The notes beneath the pieces are model-generated. The model did no database searches. It was not told where the DNA came from and was given only the letters and a program-made list of their open reading frames with translations. The translations under genes were made by a program, and so were the position numbers. Positions 1 through 12,120 of a DNA stretch of 64,000 nt are shown in pieces. The first letter of the stretch is position 1. Each line of letters starts with the position of its first letter. Where the stretch lies: assembly GCA_965153455.1 (NCBI GenBank), contig OZ234493.1:32540213-32604212 (forward strand). Direction: 5' to 3'. This stretch comes from Sphagnum compactum. Lineage: Eukaryota > Bryophyta > Sphagnopsida > Sphagnales.

Positions 1-852
1 AAATAGTGATACAAATTTGATTTATAACCTCTTAATCATTAATATGAGTATTTATTTTGTTATTATCATTTCATATTAAAAATCCACAAGTTTAATATGC
101 ATTCAAATAGATTTTTGAAACTCAAATCAATTTTGCTGGAACGTTAATGTCTTTGAAAGTAGGTTGCAAGTTGATGAAATGAGTGTCTTGGATTTTTATT
201 CTTTTCAAATTGATGGTGCCCCAACTTATATTATGTACTTTCAGATTCATAATAGATAGTCATATCTTATCAAAATATATAGTTTATAAATATCTGAATA
301 GTTAATATACAACCATTAACTAAATGAATCTCTCTCCTCTATCTCTCCATCCCTAACCAGACATTTAACACAACTCTAGTGTTATCTTAGGAGGTTTTGA
401 AGATTGCAAAAATTCTTGACTTGGATTTAATTTCTACTTAAAAGTGACCCTAGGGTTTTTTGTAGCAATGTGGATACTGGGTGTATTACAAAACCCACCA
501 AATTCACACAAGCAACTTGTGAACCAATGCAAAAACAGAGGGTAGAAAATCTATCTGCTTTCGAGATTCATGCACATCTCACCACATCTGTGCGCATTTT
601 TAAGATTGGGCCATGTGTCTATTGGTTAGGACATGCAAATCAAGTTGCAATATAACGGGTTGGGTTATAACTTGTGTGGCAAGATATGGTTTCTTTGGTT
701 TGCCCATATATTCTGCACATTCCAAAGTACCATGCATTGGCTGTCCACTTTCCCCTACCCAACCTTATTGCAGTTCATCTTTTGATGGAACTAGGAAAGT
801 AGACACATGATCTCGTGTTAGAAGACTAGTGTGGCTTTTGCCCTTGGCCCAA
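1..852. other. Intergenic, no gene seen
   Basis: AT-rich sequence with only short spurious open frames. I see no gene, structured RNA or clear repeat boundary before the dispersed repeat that starts near 853. Confidence 0.5.
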
Positions 853-1258
853 ATGTTACCAAGTCCTCAACTGATTTTTCCTTCCAAAACTTGGTTTTTT
901 GGAATTTAATGAATTTTCAGCAGCAGAAATCACTTAAAAATCAATATCTACCCACATTCTGATTCCAAATCTGACCAAATAAATTCCATTAAATCCTGCT
1001 CATCAGGACCTTTCCAACAACACCAAAGGCACATTCCAATTCCTCTGAAATTTTCAGCTACAATTTAATTTAATTTTCAGTGAAGAAATCATTCAATATT
1101 CAAGAACTTTTGCACCGTGAGTCCAAACATTATGGAACCAAGCCCATGCACCCCTCCTTGTCGAGAGCTTTCCAAAGATGCCAAGAACACGGTCTGAAGC
1201 ATCCCGGTTCGGTGGATCTCATAACTACAAAACAAAACAAACTACCTTCATAGATAGA
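853..1258 (-). repeat. Dispersed repeat, copy 1 (about 400 bp), downstream of the GRAS gene
   Basis: This segment recurs as a diverged inverted copy at about 25458-25875. Shared blocks include GGTGGATCTCATAACTAC, AATTTTCAGC(T/A)ACAATTTAA-like sequence, and TTACCAAGTCCTCAACTGAT (in this orientation). Similarity stops near 853 (ATGTTACC) and near 1258 (ATAGATAG), which gives the element limits. No coding potential was recognised. It lies within or just beyond the 3' untranslated region of the GRAS gene. Confidence 0.75.
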
Positions 1259-1514
1259 TGTGCTCTGCTTCCTTTCAAAGGTCTGTAAGTATAGAGCACA
1301 CCTTCAAAACTTCACAGTACCCTCAATACCTTTATTGCCATAAGAGTAAAGTTTCTCACCTTGGGTCTGTGGAGCTCAATGTTCAAATGTTCTTTACATC
1401 ACACCTCAATATGCAAATTGGCACATGCAATTCACCATTTGCCAATGCACTTAATTCAATAATTTTGTGTACACAACAAATACCTCTGGAGTAAATATAA
1501 AAAGAGCGTGGCAT

Positions 1515-4500
1515 TCATGGGGGTTGCTTACTAGATGTCATCCGAGAGGTAGGCTGGCATGCAGACAATGCATAAACAGTTTTCCCATTCCAGCCTGCCA
1601 GAAACCAGCCATTATCTTCACCAATGTCAAAACCCCTGGGAAAATGCCTCAGCAGGGCCCTGATTTTGGCTTTAGTACTTTCCGATATGGGCATCTGTGT
1701 GAACCCTGCTCGTAGACTCCGTGCCTGCCATGAAGTGTAGGGCTCAGCACGCTCAACTCTCTCCAGACCTTCACAAGCCACTATATTGAGGATGGCACGA
1801 CCATGAATCTCTTGCTCTATGATAACCCTGTGAGGATGCTCTGCTGGCAGTGAAGCAGCAAATGCTTCAAACGTTGTTGAATAGTGATCCATAGCCCCCT
1901 GAAACCGGGACATAAAGAAGGGTGCATTGTAGTTTCCATTCACCACTCCATGCACAAATATCTGTAGAAAGAAATGAAAAAATCGAAACGAAAAGAAATA
2001 AGAAAACCAGAGGCCAAGCAGGATATGCACATATTTACTGTCTCATTTGCATCACCAATGATCCAATTTCAGCACCCTTCTCATGAAATAAAGACCTCAC
2101 ACCATTCAAATCAACAAAAGAAATACAGACACTTAAATAGAAATGACAATGCACCGCACTAGACTGCATTGAAATGCTTCAGAGGGAAACATCCAATGAG
2201 ACATATTACTGACATGGGTGTGGCAATAAACAACTCTCCCATTAGTCATGCATTCTCATGACATAACAAGACAATGCATGCAAAGAATGAAACAGTACCT
2301 TTGGATTCATGCTTTGAATCCTCCTCAGAAACAGATTTCGAGGGCTTGCTGCCGTTACATATTCATCAAACAAATGGTGAAGTCTGTAAATACAGTTGAC
2401 TGCAAGTACTTCATCTCTGCGCAAGAAAAGGTGTGCTGGGGTGATTGCCTCCCATTTCTCAGCAATGGCATGGAAGTCAAAGGCCACTCCAAGTTGCCGA
2501 GCCACACGAGCGAGCATGCAACCGGTTTCCTGAATTCTTTCAGTGGGTCTGAATCCAGGTTTTGGCCAATAAACGCCTGAAACCAAAAAAAGAGGACAGA
2601 GGTCACAAATTCCACAGCTATGGCCTCACCAAAAGCTTGAAGGAAGCAAAGTTTTAAAGGCACATCATTTTCTCCACATCAATTTATCCTTGTTAGACCC
2701 ATTATGAACTTAGTTCCTGAAAGCCACAGATTGCCTGAGGGTTTCTATGAATGAAGAAACACAGCTTTGGTATGTCTGCTGCAACTGAGCTTTCATTCAA
2801 CCCAGGATGGAGAGGACAATGCCATTGAAAAATACCTGTTATCCGAAGGTGAGGTGGCCCTCCAGGAAGCTGAGAAAGATGGTAAATAAGAGATGGCCAT
2901 TGCATTCCATAGAGGATACCATAGTCAACTATGTGGACTCGTTTTGCATCACCAAAGGCTTGCAGAATAGCCATATTGGAGAACAAGTAAGACATTTTGA
3001 GGAGGGGGCAATGATCAAAAAAGTTGAGAAAGGCCTTCGATACTTCAGGTGCTGAGGGATGGTTGTGGTTCACAGCTGTGTACAGCTGTCCACCTGTTCC
3101 TGTCATTCTTGCGACCTGGCATCCATTTATCACAGAACTCAGTAACTTTCACCACCTGAGCAATCTGGCCTTCAGCTTTCATGTCTCTTATAAAAAGATG
3201 TCTAGCAATACCTTTAAGCAGTGATCCCAAGAAAATAGTTGAGAATCAAAACTGTAATCTTCAAACAAAAGACTGAATCAGGGACTCATATGACACATAA
3301 TTTTTGCAAGCATCACTATGACAAATATTTCAACTATCTTCAACCCATACATTCACTTTACATGAATGTATCTTATTTCCAGGTTCATTGTAGAAGCTGC
3401 ATACTGTTCTCAACAGCAGCTAATTGAGTAGCAAAATAATGAGGGCCAGTGAGTAAACTGACCAGAGCTTCCAGAAAATAGTGGGTCATGCGTTGTTCTG
3501 CATTTCCAATTGCTGATGAGTGCTGGCGAAGCTCTGCAATCAGCTTGTTAGCTTGTGAGATGTCATTTGCTTCAATCACCTGTGCACACCTGAAGTAAAA
3601 TGCAACAAGCCTCACTTGATTAGGAAAACTCATGAACTGTGAAGGTTACAAATTAGAAGCAGACAACTATGTGTGCCAGGTCTGCCAAAGGAATTAAGCT
3701 ACATGTACTAAAAAACAGTGCATACAGTTGTTCTAGAATCAGAGTCAGCTGCATCCTGGTATATCATTGTTCTTGGACATTACAATTATCATGGAGATTG
3801 CTAAAGGGACAGCTCAAGTAGGATGAACTATTACCTGACAGGGTCATTGCCATGTACTGAAGAACAAGCAGATTCTCTGAGAGCAACAACACACCAGCCT
3901 TGACTAATTGTGCTTTGTTCTTCACATGGGTGTAAATTTTCTACTGCTGCTACTGGATAACTTCCACTACCTTGTGGACCAACCCACAGGAATATAAGCT
4001 GAGATGTCTCTGGATCTGTTGTATGAAGTCGTCCTTCACACGAAACACAAGTGTAGCTCTATGCTTAGGAGAACCCTAAAGCTGATATGTACCTTAATGG
4101 ATGTGAAATGTGTACACGTTGTTTCTTAGCCAAAGATTCTCTTCCGAGACACTGGCCCAGTGAACTGTCCTTCCCCATAGAAGAAGAGATCCCTCCTTGC
4201 TCAAGAAGGTTGCTAAGAAGGTCAGCAATGAAGAAATACTAAAAATAGGCAAGATCATTCCAGAAGAGGTGTGTCCGTTTCTCCACAAGTTACCTGCAAT
4301 TGCATGAGTGAAGGGAATCACAAACTTCCATTTTCATCTATAAGGGGAGTATAGGGGTGTGGGGAAAACAGGGGAGGAACAGAATAATTTACCTGAACAG
4401 AAGATGATGCAGATCATCTTGAAGTATGGGATGCCCATTTGTAATCCACAGGGAGCTGGTTGGCTTTGAGACATGGTGGCTGTTGCCACCTCCATCTGGA

Positions 4501-5627
4501 ATGTGTGAATGGTGAAGGGCATCTTCTGAGCATGCAGTAAGAGACTCAGAATGGAAGCTGCACCGAGACATGCTGCTCTGAGCCCCTAGTGCTGCAGCTG
4601 CCTCAGGGGCGTGCATCTCTGTTCGACTAGGTGCTCCCAAACCTCTGTTTCCAGGATCCAAGTCTAGAAATGGGTCACCAGCTTCATCATTTGAGAAGCT
4701 GCTTCTTGAGCCATTTTTGAGTCCATCTAAGATGTCAGCTACTACGGGACCACCAAGAACGTCATTCAGCCAATCGTCTGAGTATAGATCCTTCTCAAGG
4801 GTTTCACTGTCAATCTGAGAAGCGTCGTCACCAGCTATCAGATCCCCCAGCTCTTGCGCCATAGCTTGGTATGCACTACTCTCCAGAAACATACACTTAT
4901 TGGACTCCGGTTCCTCCTCCACGAAGCTGTTCACATACTCGTGGAAAGTGTTGGCTTCTCCTTCCGTCATGAGAAACTCCACACCGTCGAAATCTGCCAA
5001 GTTAGACGGACTTGAACCCGCCTCTCCTTGACTAGGCGCAGTTCCTTTCTCATCGGGACTAGGGTATGCATCCCGCAAAGAAGCGAGACTAGTACTATTT
5101 TTCGAAAAGAAGTGAGAGGCGAGGTCAGCAGGTGCTGCCGGCGCCAGATGCGCCAATGAATTGGAGTTGTGCACAACACGAGTGGTGGCAGAGAGTGGTG
5201 GTCGATGAAGAAGGGGACTAGGAGGAGTTGTTACACACTGTGTTCTACTAACAACGCTCTGCAGCCTGTCATGAGGGAAGAGGAACGGACATGATGACCT
5301 CAGAGCATCGTCGTTGAAGCCGACCTCGACCTCCTTCGGCTTCGGATCTTCACCCTCTTGGAAGACAGAAAAGAGCATAGGCTTCTTCTTCTGAGGGAGG
5401 CGCTCGGCAAGCTCCGGAAAGATGGAAGAGAGCGATTCTAAAGCAGACTGCTGCTGCTCCTGCTGCTGGAGGCGGGGGATGCAGCTATTTGTCAAATGGC
5501 TGCTGCTAACAGAGCGCTTCTTCGCCTTGGGCATCTGTGTGTGAAGCCATGCCTGCTGAAGCTGCGCGGCAAGGGAAGACACCTCACCTCTACTTCCTCC
5601 TGATCTCGCATGCTTCATTCCTGCCAT
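1515..5627 (-). CDS. GRAS-domain transcriptional regulator, LISCL/SCL14-like, six exons
   Basis: Plant-specific GRAS transcriptional co-regulator acting in the nucleus; family members work through partner DNA-binding proteins such as TGA factors (family knowledge). Proposed coding exons, minus strand: 5627-4393, 4212-4093, 3589-3463, 3115-2836, 2576-2299, 1961-1515. All junctions are GT-AG and phases match, giving 2487 nt, 828 residues plus stop. Residues 1-450 are a variable acidic N-terminus with Gln-rich stretches, typical of LISCL proteins. The GRAS domain starts near residue 452 (RCAQVIEAND, first leucine-rich part). VHIVD at about 554-558 is the VHIID motif, followed by YGILYGMQWP and GGPPHLRITG, which are LISCL hallmarks. 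Exon 5 holds the second leucine repeat and PFYRE region; exon 6 holds VNGNYNAPFF, ACEGLERVERAEPY (RVER) and GWFLAGWNGKTVYALSAC (SAW). The ATG is the first in the open exon. Angiosperm LISCL genes are usually intronless, so five introns are unusual. Exon 2 is the least certain. Confidence 0.9.
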
Positions 5628-6147
5628 GTACTTTGTCTATTATCTCGTCTCTACTCCAATGCTGCTCAGACCGTCTTCTGTCTTGTCAGACAACTCCATC
5701 TGCATCCCCCTCCCCTCCTTCTCTGCTCTTTCATTGCTGCATTCATACGATCTGCTTCTGGTCCTCTCGTGTTCAGCACCTCCTCTATACCGTCTTCTGT
5801 CTTGTCACACAACTCCTTCTGCAGCCCCTCCTCCTCTCCTTCTCTGCTTCGGGATTGCTGCATTCATAAGTCCGTCTGCTTCTGGTCCCCTCCTCGTGTT
5901 CCTGACTCTCTCCGTCTCTGAAATCTACTTGAAAGCTACCTGGAAACACTCGTTAAACACAATTCGCAAATTTCGATTCATCGTTTTGTCCAGAATTCTC
6001 TCACCGCCTGCATCATCCACATGCTCCTGTTGAAGCGTTCTCGCAAAAACGGAACCCCTAGGCAACGCCCCTAGGCAGAAGCGACAGTAGGACGCAGACG
6101 CGTGAAGCGCAACATCGACATCAATTCGCCTTGCAGGCACCTCGGGT

Positions 6148-6200
6148 TTCTTCTTCTTCTTCTTCTTCTTCTTCCTCGCGCTCCTGCTGCTGCTGCTGCT
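6148..6200. repeat. TTC and CTG trinucleotide tracts upstream of the GRAS gene
   Basis: A (TTC)n run at about 6148-6173 is followed by a (CTG)n run at about 6184-6200, some 520-570 bases upstream of the GRAS start codon. On the gene's strand these read as GAA and CAG runs. The whole stretch 5628-6240 is C/T-rich on the plus strand, as is common in plant 5' leaders. I see no clear TATA box or further coding exon. Confidence 0.6.
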
Positions 6201-6779
6201 CCTCGCTCGACGTACAGGGTTCGTAAGCTCCAGTTATGTGACGTAGGTGAGTGTAGGAATCAACACAAACAATAGTCCATAGGTTGCATGGAAATTCTAT
6301 TTCTAAAATTGGCGGCCACAAATATATACGGCACAAATGGAAAGAATTCATTGTGAAGAAAAATAATACAGCAAACCCCTCTTTACACCACCATGTGCTC
6401 AAAGTCTCAATTGATGAAGTTCCTTTGGGGCCCATGGTAACACCACCTAACAAAATTGTCTAACTCTGACACAAATAGCTTGGTGCCTACCAACCCCAAC
6501 TCCTATCAAACTTCTTGAGAAGTTTCTTTCTTCTTCTCTTGAGAAGTTTCCTTTCCACCCAAGGAGTTTGTTGGGCCCTGATCCCACATGGGATAAGGTC
6601 CTCCCATTGGTTTTTGGGTTGTTGGAATTGTACACAAGAAATTGCAGTTTCAGACTGGTGGAAGGAGTGGAACTCGATTCCTGATGATCGGAGGGTTCAC
6701 ATGAGGGAAGATTTTTTTAAATATGTTTTGTGTACATGTATGTGTTCACAAAGGGTTGCATTAAAAGTGATTTAGTTTA

Positions 6780-6866
6780 GGGTTTGAGAAGAAAGCGGTG
6801 AAATTAGGGTTTAGGGAGAAAACAGTGACATTAGGGTTTGGCAAGAAAGCGGGAAAATTAGGGTTT
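6780..6866. repeat. 27-bp tandem repeat with telomere-box motif, three copies
   Basis: Three 27-bp units at 6780-6806, 6807-6833 and 6834-6860 each begin GGGTTT and end with ATTA, so each junction reads ATTAGGGTTT; a partial fourth follows. TTAGGGTTT is the telo-box core of plant promoters, but nothing here shows promoter function. Confidence 0.7.
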
Positions 6867-6879
6867 AAGGTTTGCCGCA

Positions 6880-7620
6880 GAGGTGGTTTGATTTGTTTGT
6901 GGTTTTTTTACACGGAGGTGGTTTTGCTACATGGTTTCAATGTGAAAGTGATGTAGTGGCGCCTGGATTTTTTAATATTTGGAGCGTGGGAGGCAATCAT
7001 TGTTGCATTTGTCAAGTTAGTGCATAGCTCGACTTGTATGTGTGTGTTTGGTGGGGAGGCAGTTTGATTTGTTTGTGGTTTGCATGGAGGCGATTTTGTT
7101 GTATAGTTTTAGTGTGAAAGTGACATGGTGACGTGCTATTTTTTTGTTTGTTTGCAATGTGGCCGGAGGCAACTATTATTGCCGCGTTCGTTGAGTTGGT
7201 GCATAGCTCGACTTGTTCTTTTTTTTCAGCATTTTGTGTTATTTGGTTTGTTTGACCGAGTAATTGAGGTGGTGGCGTGTGATTTTCTTTTGTTTGGAGT
7301 GTGGTAAGCAGCTACTGCAAGCTACATTTTTGGAGTTAGGGCATAGCTCAATTTCTTACTACTATTTTTGAACATTTTTTGTTGCTATCTATTGCTAGTT
7401 TGGTATGGTTTGTTTGAGCATGGAAAAGAGGTGGTGGTGCACATAATTTTTTTTGTTTGGAGTGTGACAAATGCATTTGTTGACTTGGTGCTACTTTTTT
7501 GTGGTTTGTTTGTTTGTTTCTTACTACATAGATGTTAATAGTTTGATGTTGTTGTTTCTGTATGTAGGTGCTACTACCTCGTGGCTAGTGGGGGTTGTGG
7601 TTTGGTGATTTGATGGTGGT
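6880..7620. repeat. Degenerate tandem repeat, units about 100-200 bp
   Basis: Recurring words are GTGCATAGCTCGACTTGT (6 to 7.2 kb, at least two near-exact copies, with looser ones after), GGAGGCAAC/GGAGGCAATC, and TTTGTTTGGAGTGTG. They recur in the same order about four times with variable spacing. No coding frame persists across the units. Confidence 0.6.
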
Positions 7621-7674
7621 TATTGGCGACTAGAGCTACAAATCACAAATTCCTAATTGTTAGGTTGAACATTC

Positions 7675-8060
7675 GTGAAAGTGTGCTCTCTAAAACACAT
7701 TTCAAAACTCAGTTTGCATATGGTCTTTAGTGACAATGATCTTGCAAAAAGGTTGTTGAGTGTCAAGTGGGAACATTGTCTTGATGTAATTATTGTTGCT
7801 ATGTATTTTGTCATGTTGAAAAAACAATGTACAAGTTGTTTGTTATGTAATAAAGATTTTTATTGCATGAAATGAAGTGTACAGTGGGATGGAACATTGT
7901 TTATGCTCGAGTAGGAGAGGATGAATTTTTCACATGGGAAAATTATCTTGATGTACTTACTATTGTTATGTCTTTTTGTCATGTTGAAATAACAAGGTAC
8001 AAGTTGATTATTGTGTAATAAGGATTCTTCCTTCATGAAATTAGGTCGAAAGTAAGCTAC
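7675..8060. repeat. Two-copy tandem repeat, period about 190 bp
   Basis: Matching blocks include CTTGATGTA(A/C)TTA, TTTTGTCATGTTGAAA, ACAAGTTG and GTAATAA(A/G)GATT, each occurring once per copy. A third, weaker trace (GTTTGTATATGG) follows near 8270. Confidence 0.55.
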
Positions 8061-8099
8061 AATAATGTTTTATTCTTGAGCAAGACATGAAAAAAATTT

Positions 8100-11000
8100 G
8101 GTGGGCTTAGAAATAGGAATTTTTTAATAATTGTCATTCTATGAAGGTTTTTGATTGTCAGAGTGAATATTTAAAAAACTATGACCCTTCCAAATATATT
8201 ATTACATGTTGTTATCAAAGTTTGGCAACTTATCTACCTTTAATTAGTTGGGTACGTAGCAAAAAGAAGTTTGTATATGGTGTTGAATGACAACCATCTT
8301 GCAAATTGTTGTTTCTATTTGGAGGTGGGAGTAGTGTGAACATGTGATTGCTACTAGTAGTTGTTGATCTCATGATGCATTTTAAAGTTGTCACCACTTT
8401 GAAATTGAATGCAGGTTCCAAAGTGAAAGAAGGGCTTGTACAACATTTGTGAATACTTGGAACTTAGTGTGAAAAGTTGAATGAATTTTAAAAATATCAT
8501 CAGTGCCATTGTTGAGAAGAATTCTTGACCAAGGACAATAACAAGTCAATTTGTTATGTTATGTTTTAGGAATTTATTCATTTGCATAAGGATTTCAATT
8601 ATTTTGTAGTTTGTTATTAAATTATTGATAGATGTTGGTTTGTATTGTGCAAGTGTGGAATGCAAAACATGGCAATTTCCATTTTAACTAGACATTAAAA
8701 TTTTATACAAGGAATCAAACTTCCAAACTAATGTTAGGGTTTGGAATATAATTATTCTCAGTTGAATGTTGTGGTTGTTTTTATGAACCTAGGTTGATAA
8801 AATTTAGACAAAATTTGCAACAAATAATGTGGTAAGCAAATGTTTTCTTTTGAGATATCTGGATTTGGTTGCAGAAAATGAAATAAAATGCATATTTCGA
8901 ATGTCATATTTGTAGGACTATTTGAAATAAATTATTAATTAGTCAAACACCAGTGTGGATTTTTCTAAAATGTTCTAAAATGTTACAAAATCTAAAATTA
9001 TAGGGTTTTGTAAAAAGTTTGCTTGTGGTATATCCTTGTGAGAATGGCACATGTTAATATTTTTGCAATTGAATTATTTTTGTCCTTGGAAATTGTTAGT
9101 TTTGTTATAATAATATGAAATGTGTATTGCCAAGTGTCTTCATGAGATTTTTTTGTACTAGAAACCGTAAAATGGACCTTAACCCAAAAGTTGAAATGTA
9201 TTTTTTGGGTGAAAGCATGGTAAAGTGGACCAACAATGCACCTTGCACCAACAAAAAAAAATGAATCAAAAAGTAATTTTGGGTCAAGGGTTGGGGAGCA
9301 AGGACAAGGTTTATTTTAAATTTCAAATTTAGGGTATAGTTAGGTCTATAGGGAAGGCGGGCTCTTTCCCTGTTCTACATCTAGGTTGTTTGTTGAAAAG
9401 CCATTATCATGAAACATCTTCCCTCCTTCCTGCATTCATCAACACCACCACTGAACGAAAATTGTGAAGATGGAGTTCCGACAGACATCTCATTACCTAT
9501 GTGCTGGTGAATTCCAAACTTTATTTTGTTTTGTTTCCTTGAAGCGTTGAAATGGTTTTTAAGGTTATTAACATATGTTTGGTTTATTACATTGTGGGAG
9601 GGAAACTTGAATAAAAGTTTTGGGTGTCGCAAAGCTAAACCTTTAATTATACCCTTTTCATTATATTTAGCTAATGACCATTCATTAATCATAATATTTA
9701 TAATAACCTTTCAATAATGATTATTAGCTATATTAGTTATGAAATTAACTTACTAGTTATATTTTGAGATTATATTTAGCTTCACTTTGAAAGGGAAGTT
9801 ATGAATTTATAATCATTTAAAAAAACTATGGAATGTAATTTAATAGTTAAGTTAATCTTTAAATTTTAATTTTATGATCATTTAGATTCACTTTGAAAAG
9901 GAAGTTTTAAAAGGGTATGTGAGAGAAAGAGATAAAGATAATGGTAAAGGAGGAGAAAGTTTTGAACATGTATTTGAAAAATAGTTGTAACATAGGCAAA
10001 GTAAAATGATAAAGGTAATGTGTCTTTTCATATCCATGTAAGTAGTTAGGGGAAACAAGTGAGATAATTAGGATGCACAACACTCATGAATGCCTTGACA
10101 CCATAGATTCCAGGTAAATCCAAAGAACTTACATGTGTTGAGCCTTTGGTGGAAGCCAATATATCATGAAGTCCTTTTGAAGGGACAATGAAAAACTCTA
10201 GACAAACCACTATCATAACCTAAAAGGCTCCCACTTGCAGGACACTCAACAAAAAAAACCATGATGAAATATTCTAATGTGGACCTCTTCTAAAGATGAA
10301 ATCAAAATTTTGTCAAGTGAACAAAGATTGATGTAGAATTACACAACTAAGAAAAAAAACTTATATTAAAGGAGGTCATCAAGAATATCCAAAATGAATG
10401 GCAAAACCCAATATGGTGCAAAATGTGAGGGTTTTTTCGAGTATGAACATGTGGAGGGTAACAAGCAAAACAGATCAATGTGCAACATGAAAGCCATTCC
10501 AATTTCTTGCCATCATGAGAAGCTTTCAATTTATAAAGCAAATCACAAAAGCAAAACATAATGAATGACTTGAGCTACATAAAGGGGCAAAAGGGTAGTG
10601 GTTGTGTCCAATCTAGGCTTGATAATTAAATTGACAATCCCAACAAACCCAACCATGACCTCCTCACCCAAAACCTCAATCTTCTTGTATTTCTTTTTCA
10701 TGGTATCAAAATTTGCACACATCTCCTAGATTCTTCTATCATTGACTATAAGCTTATCCATCTCTTTCTTGAGGTCATCAAGCTTCATTGTGTTTTCATT
10801 GATTTTTTTTAACAAGGTCATCTACTTGATTCATGATAATATTATCCTATGATTGTCATAGTGTGTTGAGGGCATTGTCTTTTACAACCATCGTTTCTTG
10901 GTTAAATGCAACTATAACAACACCTATAGCCACTACAACATCCAATATATACTTGAGTTCCAAATAAATTTTTTAGAATCAGAAGCAAAAGTAATACATT

Positions 11001-12100
11001 ATAATTCAACTTTGAACACATATTCTTTATAACAAAACAACATAACATCTAGATTATCTAGACTACCCTAGATCAAGCTAAAACAAGAAATTACCATCCA
11101 AAGAATTCAAGAAATTTCAAAACTTGTTCAATGGTCATGTATTGGACTTTTTCCATGAAAGTTGCAGTACCTAAGAAGGAATTAGTAGAACACATTTGTT
11201 TAAAGAAAGAAATAAAAGTCATCTTTTAAAAAACACCCAAAGTCATTGTCAAGAATTGGATATATGGAAGAGTTGTAAGTTCAAACATGTGAACATTTGA
11301 CTTGTATTGACCCACATAACAAAAGCATGATTTGGTGCAAAAAACAATGAAAATGAAATAAATAGAATGTTGAAAAACACAAGAGAAAAGATAGGTGAAA
11401 AGCTGGCCCCATGTCTAGCTTGTCCATGTGTGTGGAATACAAACTAAAATCTTATGGTTAGGGGAAAAAACTTTGGATCAATCCAAGGTTATTTTCATTT
11501 TAATTTTGAAAATTTTATGATCATTTATATTTTATATTAATATATTTTAATCTTTAAATTTTAATTTGATGATTATTTGATTTCACTTTGAAGAGGAATT
11601 TATAAATTCATAATCATAAGAAGTAACTCGTCTCCCGCCCCCACTTAAAATTTTCCATATGATCATCCATAAGTGAAAAATCAATCTTCCACAATCTATT
11701 TTGTTCATTGTGGATTCATTGTCATTTGAATCATTTTGACAAAGATTGATGGCCCTTGATTTCTTTTCAAAACAATTTTGTCTTCAATTAATCACTTTAT
11801 TACAAAGACTATTACATATTTACTCCACAAAATATCACTTTTTTTATTTCAAAATAATGCTAGTTGGTTTGATGGAAATGATTAGTGTACTTTTGTCACA
11901 TAATTAATGGAATTAATACACACATTCATACATGAAAGGGAATGATGCCCACCCATTTCAAGACTACGTGCAAGCCACATATAACATAGCTAAATACACA
12001 TCACACATTAACACTTGATTTTTCGACAACAATTGAAATTGTGGTCTAACAAGTAGCAGCACAAAATTCTTGTGAAAGATGGATTCTATGGTTAATTTCA
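8100..12100. other. Intergenic, no gene recognised
   Basis: AT-rich sequence with many stops in all frames. The minus strand around 10.0-10.9 kb contains broken coding-like phrases interrupted by stops, which could be an old transposon remnant, but I could not assign a family. Confidence 0.45.
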
Positions 12101-12120
12101 ACTAGCTACCAAATATTGAA

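Noticed and set aside
2248-2580. 110-codon plus-strand open frame
   Set aside because: Antisense shadow of the GRAS exon at 2299-2576.
5537-6033. Plus-strand Ser/Leu-rich open frames opposite the GRAS 5' leader
   Set aside because: Produced by C/T-rich sequence; no start context, exons or family.
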